A stretch of DNA of 64,000 bases from Sulfuricella sp035530375 (GTDB taxonomy: Bacteria; Pseudomonadota; Gammaproteobacteria; Burkholderiales; Sulfuricellaceae). The stretch is taken from the NCBI GenBank assembly GCA_035530375.1, contig DATKUY010000011.1, positions 45,178 through 109,177 of the forward strand, given 5' to 3'. A program made the translations under genes and the position numbers. The notes under the pieces are model-generated. The model worked only from the letters and a program-made list of their open reading frames with translations, searched no databases and had not been told where the DNA came from. Positions 34,351 through 42,851 of this stretch are shown here, piece by piece (position 1 is the stretch's first letter; the number at the start of each line of letters is the position of its first letter).

Positions 34351-35919
34351 ATGATCAAGAAATCCTTGTTTTTCTGTGTCTCTGTGGTCGGCGTGCTCTT
34401 GGCGTTTGAAGTTTTTGCCGGCCAATCCGTCGAGAAAGTCTATGCTGACAATTGCGCTTTGTGCCACGGCGTCGACCGTCTGGGTGGTACCGGGCCGGCG
34501 CTGTTGCCGGAGAACCTGGAACGCCTGCGCAGGACAGAAGCGATCAAGGTGATCGCCGAAGGGCGTATGGCGAGCCAAATGGCAGGCTTCTCGGGCAAGC
34601 TTAACGAGGAGGATATTAAGGCGCTGGTGAACCTTATCTATACGCCACCCGCGAAGGAGCCGGTATGGGGCATCAACGAGATTCGCACTTCACGGATTGA
34701 GTACTTTGCCCCCGGCAGCCTGCCGGACAAACCGGTCTTCAAGGCCGATCCCTTGAACCTTTTCGTGGTGGTGGAAACCGGCGATCATCATGCCACCATT
34801 CTCGACGGCGACAAAATGGAGCCGATCACCCGCTTCCCCACCCGTTTCGCCCTGCACGGCGGGCCGAAGTTCTCCCCGGACGGACGCTTTGTCTACTTCG
34901 CATCCCGCGACGGATGGATTTCCAAGTACGACATTTACAATCTGAAGATGGTGGCCGAGATCCGTGCCGGCATCAATACCCGAAACCTGGCAATTTCCGG
35001 AGACGGGAAATACGTGCTGGTCGGCAACTACCTGCCCCACACCCTGGTGCTGCTTGATGCGAACGATCTCAGGGTGGCGCGCATCATCCCGGCCGTAGGG
35101 GAAAACGGCCAGAGCTCGCGCGTGTCGGCGGTTTACCAGGCAGAGCCGCGCGGTAGTTTTATCGTCGCGCTGAAGGACGTGCCGGAAGTGTGGGAAATCC
35201 GCTACGACGCTCCTGCCAAGCCGCAAGGGAGCTGGCGGCGCGATTATGATCCGGCCAACAAGGACATGGTGGTCGATACACGCGAGTTCCCCATTCGCCG
35301 CATCCGGGTTGCCGATTACCTGGATGACTTCTTCTTCGATCAATCCTACAAGCACCTGATCGGCTCGGCGCGCGACGGCAAGAAAGGTCAGGTGATCGAT
35401 CTGGATTCCGGCAAAAAAGTGGCCGATCTGGACCTGCCCGGCATGCCGCATCTCGGCTCCGGCATTACCTGGGAGTATCAGGGCCACCCGGTGATGGCGA
35501 CGCCCAACCTGAAGGAGAGTGTGGTGACCGTGATCGATATGAAGACCTGGAAGACGGTGAAGCATATCAAAACCCCGGGACCGGGCTTCTTCATGCGAAG
35601 CCACGAGAATACGCCCTACGCCTGGACCGACAGCTTCGCTTCCAACAACCCAGCCAGCCGCGACGCGATGACCTTGATCGACAAACGCACCCTTGAAATA
35701 GTGAAGGTACTGCGGCCCGAGCCGGGCAAGATCGCCGCCCACGTGGAATTCACCCGCGATGGTAAATACGCGCTGGTGAGTATCTGGGAGAAGGATGGCG
35801 CGCTGATCGTCTACGATGCGGCCACGCTGCAAGTGGTCAAGCGCCTGCCGATGAGCAAGCCGTCCGGCAAGTACAACGTCTACAACAAGATTACCCGCTC
35901 GGCTGGGACCAGCCACTAA
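34351..35919 (+). CDS. nirN: NirN, dihydro-heme d1 dehydrogenase
   Basis: The 522-residue precursor has a signal peptide, a short heme c domain with C35-x2-C38-H39 (CALCH) and a d1-type propeller (GDHHATILDGDKM, HLGSGITWEY). NirN oxidises dihydro-heme d1 to heme d1 and helps load NirS. It resembles NirS but is shorter in the N-terminal part and ends KYNVYNKITRSAGTSH. ATG 34351 is preferred; a TTG at 34345 overlapping the nirJ stop is possible. Confidence 0.93.
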   Translation: MIKKSLFFCVSVVGVLLAFEVFAGQSVEKVYADNCALCHGVDRLGGTGPALLPENLERLRRTEAIKVIAEGRMASQMAGFSGKLNEEDIKALVNLIYTPPAKEPVWGINEIRTSRIEYFAPGSLPDKPVFKADPLNLFVVVETGDHHATILDGDKMEPITRFPTRFALHGGPKFSPDGRFVYFASRDGWISKYDIYNLKMVAEIRAGINTRNLAISGDGKYVLVGNYLPHTLVLLDANDLRVARIIPAVGENGQSSRVSAVYQAEPRGSFIVALKDVPEVWEIRYDAPAKPQGSWRRDYDPANKDMVVDTREFPIRRIRVADYLDDFFFDQSYKHLIGSARDGKKGQVIDLDSGKKVADLDLPGMPHLGSGITWEYQGHPVMATPNLKESVVTVIDMKTWKTVKHIKTPGPGFFMRSHENTPYAWTDSFASNNPASRDAMTLIDKRTLEIVKVLRPEPGKIAAHVEFTRDGKYALVSIWEKDGALIVYDAATLQVVKRLPMSKPSGKYNVYNKITRSAGTSH

Positions 35920-35922
35920 AGG

Positions 35923-35946
35923 CCGCATCTGCCATGGCAGATGCGG
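35923..35946. terminator. Perfect 24-base palindrome between convergent nirN and dnr
   Basis: CCGCATCTGCCA (35923-35934) is followed directly by its reverse complement. It lies between two convergent genes and could act as a bidirectional hairpin terminator, though no T-run follows on either strand. Confidence 0.55.
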
Positions 35947-35949
35947 TGC

Positions 35950-36639
35950 TTACTGCTGGCCGTAAGCGCGCAGCTTGTCCATGTCCAGAATGGTCACGTC
36001 CTTGCCTTTGACACTGATCATGCCGGAGGCGGACAGGTCATGCAGGATGCGGGAAAAGGTTTCCGGGGAGATGTTGAGGCGTGAGGCGATCACTGTTTTG
36101 CTGGCAGGCAGGTTGACGTGAATGTCGGTGCAGTTATCGGGGATGTCACAGTCATGCTGCAGCAGGTAGCCGATGACCCGCTGGGTACAGGAACGCAGGG
36201 AATAGGCCTCGACATCGCCGATCAGGCTGTGCAGCCTGGAGCTTAAGCCGGCCAGCATTTTCCGGCAGAATACCGGGTCGCGTTCAATGCCTTCGAACAC
36301 GGCTGACCGGGAAATGTGCAGCAGCGCCGAATCGGCAATTGCCTGGGCATAAACCGGATAGGGCATGTCCATAAACATCACGGCTTCACCGAAGGTTTTG
36401 CCGGGGCCGACCAGGTGCACCACTTTTTCCACCCCCTGCGGCGAGGAGAACGCCAGCTTCAGTTGGCCGTGGACTACCACATAGAAGCCACGGGAGGGGT
36501 CTCCGCGTTGAAATACCATTTCACCGCGGGAGGCATGAGACTCCCTGGTGTTCTGTGCAATCCGGTCAATTTCTTCCGGACCCATTTCCTTGAACAGGGG
36601 CAGGGTCGCCAAGATCGCGTGAACTTTGATGTTGCTCAA
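35950..36639 (-). CDS. dnr: DNR/NnrR-type Crp/Fnr transcription regulator
   Basis: The 229-residue protein has an N-terminal cyclic-nucleotide-like beta-barrel (GEMVFQRGDPSRGFYVVVHG), a dimerisation helix and a C-terminal helix-turn-helix SKTVIASRLNISPETFSRIL. The E-x2-S-R residues of the recognition helix match those by which FNR reads TTGAT. It lacks the N-terminal cysteine cluster of FNR, so it probably senses NO, like DNR. It should activate the TTGAT-N4-ATCAA sites found before nosZ, nirS, norC and others in the window. It sits next to nir and is divergent from fccAB. Confidence 0.9.
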   Translation of the reverse strand: MSNIKVHAILATLPLFKEMGPEEIDRIAQNTRESHASRGEMVFQRGDPSRGFYVVVHGQLKLAFSSPQGVEKVVHLVGPGKTFGEAVMFMDMPYPVYAQAIADSALLHISRSAVFEGIERDPVFCRKMLAGLSSRLHSLIGDVEAYSLRSCTQRVIGYLLQHDCDIPDNCTDIHVNLPASKTVIASRLNISPETFSRILHDLSASGMISVKGKDVTILDMDKLRAYGQQ

Positions 36640-36963
36640 ATCACTTTCTCCAAACGGCAGTATTATTTTTCCGAGAATGCATGCGCGAAAATGGTACCCA
36701 TTTGTGCCTTGGAATGCAAAGACATTTAATCCACGTCAAGGCTGGCCCGTTTGTTTTTGCGCGCGCCGTGCCAAATGCCATGACCGCATTCATAATATTT
36801 ATTAAAACAGTTTGTTAACAGCCGCCGTCATCTTTAGCTTTTTTCCCAGTGGTTGTAACATGCCTCTGCTGCGGAAGCAATTTTATGCAGCAAACTCGCG
36901 CCGCCATAAAGAGGGCGCGGATAAAATTGGTATTTCGAATAACCCAAAAAAGAAGGGGGAGCA
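36640..36963. promoter_or_regulatory. Divergent promoter region between dnr and fccA
   Basis: This 324-base gap has no gene. It holds a weak FNR/DNR-like site TTAATCCACGTCAA (36726-36739, two mismatches), a small palindrome AAATGG-TAC-CCATTT (36689-36703) that includes a NarL-type heptamer TACCCAT, and an AT-rich stretch TAATATTTATTAAAAC near 36795. Confidence 0.4.
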
Positions 36964-37542
36964 ATGAAACTCAAATTGTTGGATATTGCCATGCTTGCCG
37001 GGGGGGTGTTCGTTAGCACGTCGTTGTGGGCATCTGGCGCAACCCCTGCTGCGATGTTATCCAATACCTGTAATGGTTGCCATGGCACCAACGGCGTCAG
37101 CGCCGGTCCGAGCAGCCCGACCATTGCCGGGCAGCCTGCGGCGTATATCGAAGATGCCATGAAGCAGTTCAAAAGCGGCGAACGTTCTTCCTCCATTATG
37201 GGAAGACTGGCCAGGGCTTATTCTGACGACGATTATAAAGCCATGGCTGCATACTTCAGTGAGAAGAAATTTGTACGCACCAGGCAGGCAACCGATGCGG
37301 CGAAGGTCGCCAAGGGTAAGCAGGTGCATGAGCGGAACTGCGAAAAATGCCACGAGGATAACGGACGCAAGCCCGATGATGGCGGCGTGCTTGCAGGCCA
37401 GTGGAGCGAGTATCTGCAGATCAGCATGAACGAATTCCAGGCGAAGAAGCGTCCGATGCCGAAGAAAATGGCGGCAAAACTCGAGGGCCTGAGCAAGGAT
37501 GATGTCGATGCCCTGGTTCAGTTCTACGCTAGCCAGCAATAA
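36964..37542 (+). CDS. fccA: Diheme cytochrome c subunit of sulfide dehydrogenase
   Basis: The 192-residue precursor has a signal peptide and two heme c sites, CNGCH and CEKCH, with SPTIAGQPAAYI and GVLAGQWSEYL segments typical of the diheme FccA/c4 fold. It is followed 21 bases later by the flavoprotein subunit, which fixes its role as the electron-accepting subunit of flavocytochrome c. It is a paralog of the nir-linked diheme cytochrome at 28113-28739. Confidence 0.9.
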   Translation: MKLKLLDIAMLAGGVFVSTSLWASGATPAAMLSNTCNGCHGTNGVSAGPSSPTIAGQPAAYIEDAMKQFKSGERSSSIMGRLARAYSDDDYKAMAAYFSEKKFVRTRQATDAAKVAKGKQVHERNCEKCHEDNGRKPDDGGVLAGQWSEYLQISMNEFQAKKRPMPKKMAAKLEGLSKDDVDALVQFYASQQ

Positions 37543-37563
37543 CGGGAACTGGAGGATAACAAC

Positions 37564-38838
37564 ATGATTGTGAATCGCAGAAATTTCATGAAGCTGGTAG
37601 GTGTTGCCACGGGCGTTGGCTTGGCGGGTGTTCCCTATATTTCGAGCGCGGCTGAAATGATGTCGAAGAGAGGCCGCCGTGTGGTGGTGGTCGGTGCCGG
37701 TTTTGGCGGCAGCATCGTCGCCAAGTACATCCGCATGGCCGATCCAACCATCGAAGTGGTGCTGATCGACCGCGACAAGAAATTTGTTTCCTGCCCGTTC
37801 AGCAATCTGGTGATCGGCGGTATCCGCACGCTGGAAGAAAATACCATTACGCACGACAAGCTCGCCACCAACTATGGCGTCAAGCTGGTTTACGATGAAG
37901 TCACCGCGATCGACACCGCCGCCAAAAAAGTGGTTGTTTCCGGCGGCACCATCGCTTATGACCGTCTGGTGCTTTCTCCCGGCATCGACTTCCGTTTCGA
38001 GGAAATCGAGGGCTATGACCCGGCCAGGACACCGGAAATCATGCCTCACGCCTGGAAGGCCGGCCCGCAGACCCTGCTGCTGAAAAAGCAGCTGGAATCA
38101 ATGAGGGACGGCGGCACCGTGGTGTTGACCATTCCTCCGATCCCGTTCCGTTGTCCGCCCGGACCTTACGAGCGCATCAATATGATCGCGTTCTACCTGA
38201 AGAACCACAAGCCCAAGTCCAGGATCATCGCCTGGGATGCCAACGAAGACATCGTGTCCAAGGGCAAGTTGTTCCGCAAGGGCTGGGCCAGGCACTACGA
38301 GGGGATGATCGATTACCATAACGGTCACAAGCTCGCCAAAGTCGACATGAATGCGATGACGGTGGACAACGGTGTCGAGACCCTTCATGGCGACGTGATC
38401 AACGTCATTCCGCCGCAAAAGGCGGGGATGATCGCGTACAAGGCTGGCGTAGTGGGTGAGGACAAGAAATGGTGCCCGGTTAACCAGACCACCTTCGAAT
38501 CCACCCTCGTCAAGGACGTGCATGTCATCGGCGACGCCTGCATCGCCTCGCCGATGCCGAAGTCCGGTTATTCGGCCAACTCGCAGGCCAAGGTGTGCGC
38601 GCTTAACGTCGTGCAGTTGATGAACGGCGAGGATCTGATCCCGCCATCACATGTCAACGTGTGCTACAGCTATATCACCGACAAGGAAGCAGTATCGGTT
38701 TCCGCCGTATACAAGGAAGCGGGCGGCAAGACCATCGCCGTGCCGAATTCGGGCGGCGTGTCGCCGGATTTGTCCGAGCTCGAGGCGATTTACGCCAGAA
38801 GCTGGATCAAGAACATCCTGGCCGAGATGTCGTCCTGA
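37564..38838 (+). CDS. fccB: Flavocytochrome c sulfide dehydrogenase, flavoprotein subunit
   Basis: FccB oxidises sulfide in the periplasm and passes electrons to FccA. The 424-residue precursor has a twin-arginine signal (NRRNFMKLVG), an FAD-binding VVVVGAGFGGSIVAKY, a redox cysteine in FVSCPFSNLVIGG and a second in FRCPPGPYE, and the FAD-contacting VIGDACIASPMPKSGYSAN. Tat export suits a flavin folded in the cytoplasm. It indicates reduced sulfur as an electron source for denitrification. Confidence 0.94.
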   Translation: MIVNRRNFMKLVGVATGVGLAGVPYISSAAEMMSKRGRRVVVVGAGFGGSIVAKYIRMADPTIEVVLIDRDKKFVSCPFSNLVIGGIRTLEENTITHDKLATNYGVKLVYDEVTAIDTAAKKVVVSGGTIAYDRLVLSPGIDFRFEEIEGYDPARTPEIMPHAWKAGPQTLLLKKQLESMRDGGTVVLTIPPIPFRCPPGPYERINMIAFYLKNHKPKSRIIAWDANEDIVSKGKLFRKGWARHYEGMIDYHNGHKLAKVDMNAMTVDNGVETLHGDVINVIPPQKAGMIAYKAGVVGEDKKWCPVNQTTFESTLVKDVHVIGDACIASPMPKSGYSANSQAKVCALNVVQLMNGEDLIPPSHVNVCYSYITDKEAVSVSAVYKEAGGKTIAVPNSGGVSPDLSELEAIYARSWIKNILAEMSS

Positions 38839-38881
38839 GAAGCAAGGCAGCAAGAAAAAGGCTTCGTTTTCACGGGGCTTT

Positions 38882-39586
38882 TTACGCCCGCCGCACCGAG
38901 AAAGTTTCGAACATCGAGCCAATGCGGGCGCACAGGTTGTCGTCGTCCAGCAATGCCTGGGCGGAAAAGGCGCTGATCACCCCATCGGCGCACCCTTGAG
39001 GGCGGAATTCCTGCAGGACGTATTGCCGCGCGCCCATCGCCTGAAGCTCGTTCGCCAACTGCAGCAACGAATCCGGGGTGTGATACAGGGGATGCACGGT
39101 GGTGCGGAATTCATGGGGAACGCCGCTTGCCAGCAGCAGCCGGGCGCTTTCCCATGCCTTGTCGCCGCTGTTCGGCGCACCGGTTACCTTGGTGTAATCT
39201 TCTGCGGTGGCTTTGATGTCCATGCCCACCCAGTCCAGTCGTGGTAGCAGATCTTTCAGGCGCGATGGGTAGGTGCCGCCGGTGTGCAAGCCGATCCTGA
39301 AGCCAAGTTCCTTGACTTCATTGATGGCGGCATCGATTCCATCCTGCAAGGTCGGCTCACCGCCGCTGAAAACCACCGCATCCAGCAATCCCTGACGGCG
39401 GCGCAGGAAGGCCGTTACGTCTGACCAGTCGAGCATTTCTGCGCTCTGGCGGGGGATGAGGTGGGGGTTATGGCAATAGCCGCAGCGCCAGGGGCAGCCC
39501 TGGCAAAACACCACTGCGGCCAGGCAGCCGGGAAAGTCCATACTGGTCAGCGGCGTCAAGCCGCCGATTTGCATACGGTCTTTCAT
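38882..39586 (-). CDS. nrdG: Anaerobic ribonucleotide reductase-activating protein
   Basis: The 234-residue radical SAM activase has the CxxxCxxC-type cluster motif in FCQGCPWRCGYCHNP and the SAM-binding VVFSGGEPTLQ. It generates the glycyl radical on the class III ribonucleotide reductase. Here its target glycine is on the separate 64-residue protein encoded just upstream, rather than on NrdD itself. It is convergent with fccB. Confidence 0.93.
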   Translation of the reverse strand: MKDRMQIGGLTPLTSMDFPGCLAAVVFCQGCPWRCGYCHNPHLIPRQSAEMLDWSDVTAFLRRRQGLLDAVVFSGGEPTLQDGIDAAINEVKELGFRIGLHTGGTYPSRLKDLLPRLDWVGMDIKATAEDYTKVTGAPNSGDKAWESARLLLASGVPHEFRTTVHPLYHTPDSLLQLANELQAMGARQYVLQEFRPQGCADGVISAFSAQALLDDDNLCARIGSMFETFSVRRA

Positions 39587-39716
39587 TCGCTGGTGGTTTC
39601 CGGCGGATAGAAAGTCGGAGTGCCACTTGTGGCCAGGGTAGACAAGAGAGAGAAGGGAACTGCGGAAGGTCCGGGCAAAGCGCTTTGGAGTCTTCCGCCG
39701 TTGATCGAAACGGCTT

Positions 39717-39911
39717 TCAGGCTGCTAGCTTGGCGCTGCACTCAGTGAAGTGCTTGCGATCAAAGTGTTCGCCCTTTTTGCCGATATTGAACGAGGCTAC
39801 CGGCCGATGGTAACCCATCACGCGGGTCCACACTTCGCACGGCTGGCGCTCCGCATCAGTCAGAACGATACCGTCGATTTTAAGGTTGGTCTGGTTGGAC
39901 AGGTCGGTCAT
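39717..39911 (-). CDS. Stand-alone glycyl-radical tail of class III ribonucleotide reductase
   Basis: This 64-residue protein contains CEVWTRVMGYHRPV and FNIGKKGEHFDRKHF, which correspond to the C-terminal glycyl-radical loop of NrdD (RVCGYLG in E. coli, from memory). Gly33 is the predicted radical site. The protein starts at ATG 39911 with its own AAAGGAG six bases upstream, so it is translated independently of nrdD, whose stop is 34 bases upstream. It has one Cys before the loop (C25) and one near the end (C58). It lies between nrdD and nrdG. It may work in trans with NrdD, as YfiD does for pyruvate formate-lyase. Confidence 0.83.
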   Translation of the reverse strand: MTDLSNQTNLKIDGIVLTDAERQPCEVWTRVMGYHRPVASFNIGKKGEHFDRKHFTECSAKLAA

Positions 39912-39944
39912 GGTCATCTCCTTTGATAATATTATAGGTGGGAA

Positions 39945-41990
39945 TCAGGCTGTTGCTTGCTTCCTGCGCTTTTCGGCCAGAAGTTCCTGGTCGCATTTCG
40001 GGCAGAATTTATTTTCGCCTTCAAGATACCCGTGTTTCGGGCAAATCGAGAAAGTCGGCGTGATGGTGATATAGGGCTGGCTGAACCGTTCCAGCGCGCG
40101 GCGCACCAGCGTCTTGCAGGCTTCCGCGCTGGTGATGCGCTCGGACATGTAAAGGTGCAACACCGTGCCGCCCGTATACTTGCGCTGCAGTTCCTCCTGT
40201 CGTTCCAGCGCCTCGAACGGGTCGTCGGTGAAACCGACCGGCAACTGCGAGGAGTTGGTGTAGTAGGGCATGTCTTTGGGGCCGGCCTGGATGATGTCGG
40301 CGAAGCGCTTGCGGTCTTCCTTGGCAAAGCGGTAGGTGGTGCCTTCCGCCGGCGTGGCCTCCAGGTTGTACATGTGGCCGGTTTCTTCCTGGAAGGCGAG
40401 CATCCTGGCGCGCACGTGGTCGAGCAGGCGCACCGCAAGCTGGTGGCCGAACTCGGTGGTGATATCGTGTTCGTCATGGGTGAAGTTGCGCACCATCTCA
40501 TTGATACCATTGACCCCCAGGGTGGAGAAATGGTTCCGCAGTGTACCGAGGTAGCGCTTGGTGTAGGGGAACAGGCCCGCATCCATGTGGCGCTGGATCA
40601 CCTTGCGCTTGATCTCCAGGCTGTTCTTGCCGATCTCCATCAGCTCGCCGAGGCGGTTGAGCAAGGCCTCTTCGTTGCCGGCGTAGAGGTAGCCGAGGCG
40701 CGCGCAGTTGATCGTGACCACGCCGACCGAGCCGGTTTGCTCGGCACTGCCGAACAGGCCGTTGCCGCGCTTGAGCAGTTCGCGCAGGTCGAGCTGCAGG
40801 CGGCAGCACATCGAGCGGATCATGTTCGGCTTGAGTTCCGAATTGATGAAATTCTGGAAGTAAGGCAGGCCGTACTTTGCCGTCATCTCGAACAGCAGCG
40901 TGGCGTTCTCGGATTCCCACGGGAAATCCGGCGTCATGTTGTAGGTCGGAATGGGGAAGGTGAACACCCGTCCCTTGGCATCGCCGGTGGTCATCACCTC
41001 GATGTAGGCGCGGTTGATCATGTCCATCTCGACCTGCAGGTCGCCGTAGGTGAAAGGCATTTCCACGCCGCCGACCACCGGGATCTGTTCGCGCAGGTCT
41101 TCCGGGCAGACCCAGTCGAAGGTCAGGTTGGTGAACGGTGTCTGGGTGCCCCAGCGCGACGGCACGTTGAGGTTGTAGATCAGCTCCTGGATGTACTGCT
41201 TGACATAGGCGTAAGGCAGGTTGTCCTTGCGGATGAACGCCGCCATGTAGGTGTCGAAGGAACTGAACGCCTGCGCGCCGGCCCACTCGTTCTGTAGCGT
41301 GCCGAGAAAGTTGACGATCTGCCCCACGGCGGAGGACATGTGTTTGGGCGGGCCGGCCTCGACCTTGCCCGGCACGCCGTTGAGGCCTTCGTGCAGCAGG
41401 GTGCGCAACGACCAGCCGGCGCAGTAGCCCGCCAGCATGTCGAGATCGTGCACGTGGATGTCGCCCTCTCGGTGCGCCACGCCCACTTCCGGCGGGTAGA
41501 CATGGTTGAGCCAGTAGTTGGCCACCACCTTGCCCGATACGTTCAGGATCAGGCCGCCCAGGCTGTAGCCCTGGTTGGCGTTGGCATTGACGCGCCAGTC
41601 CATCTGGTTGAGATATTCGTTGATCGAGCTTTCCACGTCCACCACCGTCTTGCGGTCCTGGCGCAGCTTGGTGTGCTGTTCGCGGTAGACGATGTAGGCG
41701 CGGGCGGTCTTGAGATGGTTGGCGGTGATCAGCACCTGCTCGACCGCGTCCTGGATTTTCTCGATGTGGGGCGGTTCGGTGCGGAACTTGTGAACCAGCA
41801 CCTTGACGACCTGAGCAGTGAGCAGCATTGCTTCGGTGGCGTCGAATTCACCGTTGGCGGCACCCGCGCGCTGGATGGCGGAGCGGATTTTTTCCGAATC
41901 GAAAGGCGCCAGTGTGCCGTCGCGTTTGATGACGCCCTTGGAGAGGGAGATTAGACTGATGTTACCGCTTTCCGGTTGGCTGGTCGCCAT
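39945..41990 (-). CDS. nrdD: Anaerobic ribonucleoside-triphosphate reductase, catalytic part without glycyl loop
   Basis: NrdD makes deoxynucleotides under anaerobic conditions. The 681-residue protein has an N-terminal ATP cone (about 15-105: VIKRDGTLAPFDSEKI), the catalytic barrel (SRWGTQTPFTNLTFDW, SMCCRLQLDLREL) and a C-terminal zinc site with CPKHGYLEGENKFCPKC. It ends only about 16 residues after that site, where other NrdDs continue into the RVxGY glycyl loop. That loop is encoded by the next gene. ATG 41990 has GGAGGA upstream; an extension to 42032 is rejected. Confidence 0.93.
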   Translation of the reverse strand: MATSQPESGNISLISLSKGVIKRDGTLAPFDSEKIRSAIQRAGAANGEFDATEAMLLTAQVVKVLVHKFRTEPPHIEKIQDAVEQVLITANHLKTARAYIVYREQHTKLRQDRKTVVDVESSINEYLNQMDWRVNANANQGYSLGGLILNVSGKVVANYWLNHVYPPEVGVAHREGDIHVHDLDMLAGYCAGWSLRTLLHEGLNGVPGKVEAGPPKHMSSAVGQIVNFLGTLQNEWAGAQAFSSFDTYMAAFIRKDNLPYAYVKQYIQELIYNLNVPSRWGTQTPFTNLTFDWVCPEDLREQIPVVGGVEMPFTYGDLQVEMDMINRAYIEVMTTGDAKGRVFTFPIPTYNMTPDFPWESENATLLFEMTAKYGLPYFQNFINSELKPNMIRSMCCRLQLDLRELLKRGNGLFGSAEQTGSVGVVTINCARLGYLYAGNEEALLNRLGELMEIGKNSLEIKRKVIQRHMDAGLFPYTKRYLGTLRNHFSTLGVNGINEMVRNFTHDEHDITTEFGHQLAVRLLDHVRARMLAFQEETGHMYNLEATPAEGTTYRFAKEDRKRFADIIQAGPKDMPYYTNSSQLPVGFTDDPFEALERQEELQRKYTGGTVLHLYMSERITSAEACKTLVRRALERFSQPYITITPTFSICPKHGYLEGENKFCPKCDQELLAEKRRKQATA

Positions 41991-42291
41991 TGTTTCCTCC
42001 TGAATTATTTTTTGGGATACCTTGTTCCGCACCGAGCTCGGATGGACACTTTTCAGCTCGGTTGATAAAAATCATTAACCACAACATGTTGTGGTATGAA
42101 TGCAAAGTTACCCTCTCTGTAGTGGTGCGTCAAGCGGGAAAGCCGGTTTCCTTGTTGCAAAAGGAATGAAGATTTTGTAACTATTAAGATAAGACTATGC
42201 AGAGAATGCAGCGGCATGCCGGAGATTTTCGGTCACGAGGGAAAAAGTTTCCCACCGAATCTTCACGGCAAATTCAAACCATTTGAAGGAA
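41991..42291. promoter_or_regulatory. nrdD: nrdD promoter region with NrdR boxes and FNR-like site
   Basis: A perfect 16-base palindrome CCACAACATGTTGTGG (42079-42094) fits the NrdR-box pattern (C4, A6, A8-T9, T11, G13). A half-conserved second copy is at 42110-42125 (ends TGTAGTGG), 31 bases away centre to centre, the spacing expected for paired NrdR boxes. TTGATAAAAATCAT (42062-42075) resembles an FNR/DNR box with one mismatch. A hairpin ACCGAGCT/AGCTCGGT (42031-42038, 42055-42062) could form in the leader. The rest of the gap shows nothing recognisable. Confidence 0.6.
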
Positions 42292-42771
42292 TTAATGGCT
42301 GGCGGCGAGCAGGCGAGCTGCGACCTTTTCTACCAGCTTGCCGGGTAGCAGAAAAGAAAAGTCCAGCTTGGGCAGTTCCACCGCATCGAGGGTGTTTTTG
42401 GCAATCAATCCGAGCTCGGTGTCGCCTTCCACGACCAGCCGGCGGCTGAAGAACAGCGTGTCCGGGTCTTCCTTGCGCATGCCGAGCATCAGGAAATCAT
42501 GGGCAGTGGCGCTGATGGTCAGGTCTGGTGTTTTATCCGCCTTGCAGGCGACGAAGCCGGTAGAGTTGATGGTGAAGAAAAAACCGATTTCCGCATCGAT
42601 GACGCGGATGCTGACCAGCTTGCCATGCAGCGGTTCCAGCAGTTCCGGCTTGATAATGCGCCCCAGCGCCATATTCAGCGCCTGGCTGAAAAGCAGCGAA
42701 TGGGGATATTTCGGCAGCAGAGAGAGTGCCGCGCCAAGCGGTTTGGGAAATTTGAATGCGGGCAGATTCAT
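42292..42771 (-). CDS. ubiT: UbiT, SCP2-domain protein of O2-independent ubiquinone synthesis
   Basis: The 159-residue protein has an SCP2 lipid-binding domain (KLVSIRVIDAEIGFFFTI, LTISATAHDFLML, LVVEGDTELGL). In E. coli UbiT works with UbiU and UbiV to hydroxylate ubiquinone precursors without oxygen, probably by binding the hydrophobic intermediates. It ends the operon TIGR01212-ubiU-ubiV-cupin-ubiT on the minus strand. Confidence 0.9.
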   Translation of the reverse strand: MNLPAFKFPKPLGAALSLLPKYPHSLLFSQALNMALGRIIKPELLEPLHGKLVSIRVIDAEIGFFFTINSTGFVACKADKTPDLTISATAHDFLMLGMRKEDPDTLFFSRRLVVEGDTELGLIAKNTLDAVELPKLDFSFLLPGKLVEKVAARLLAASH

Positions 42772-42851
42772 GGCGGGGACTCTTTCATCGATACTGGGTT
42801 GGATACTATTTTATCCGTTTTAATCGCGCAGGCCAACGCCCGGCTCCAGGC

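Noticed and set aside
39957..41297. 446-residue plus-strand open frame opposite nrdD
   Set aside because: Shadow of nrdD, with His/Val/Gln-rich composition and no start signals.
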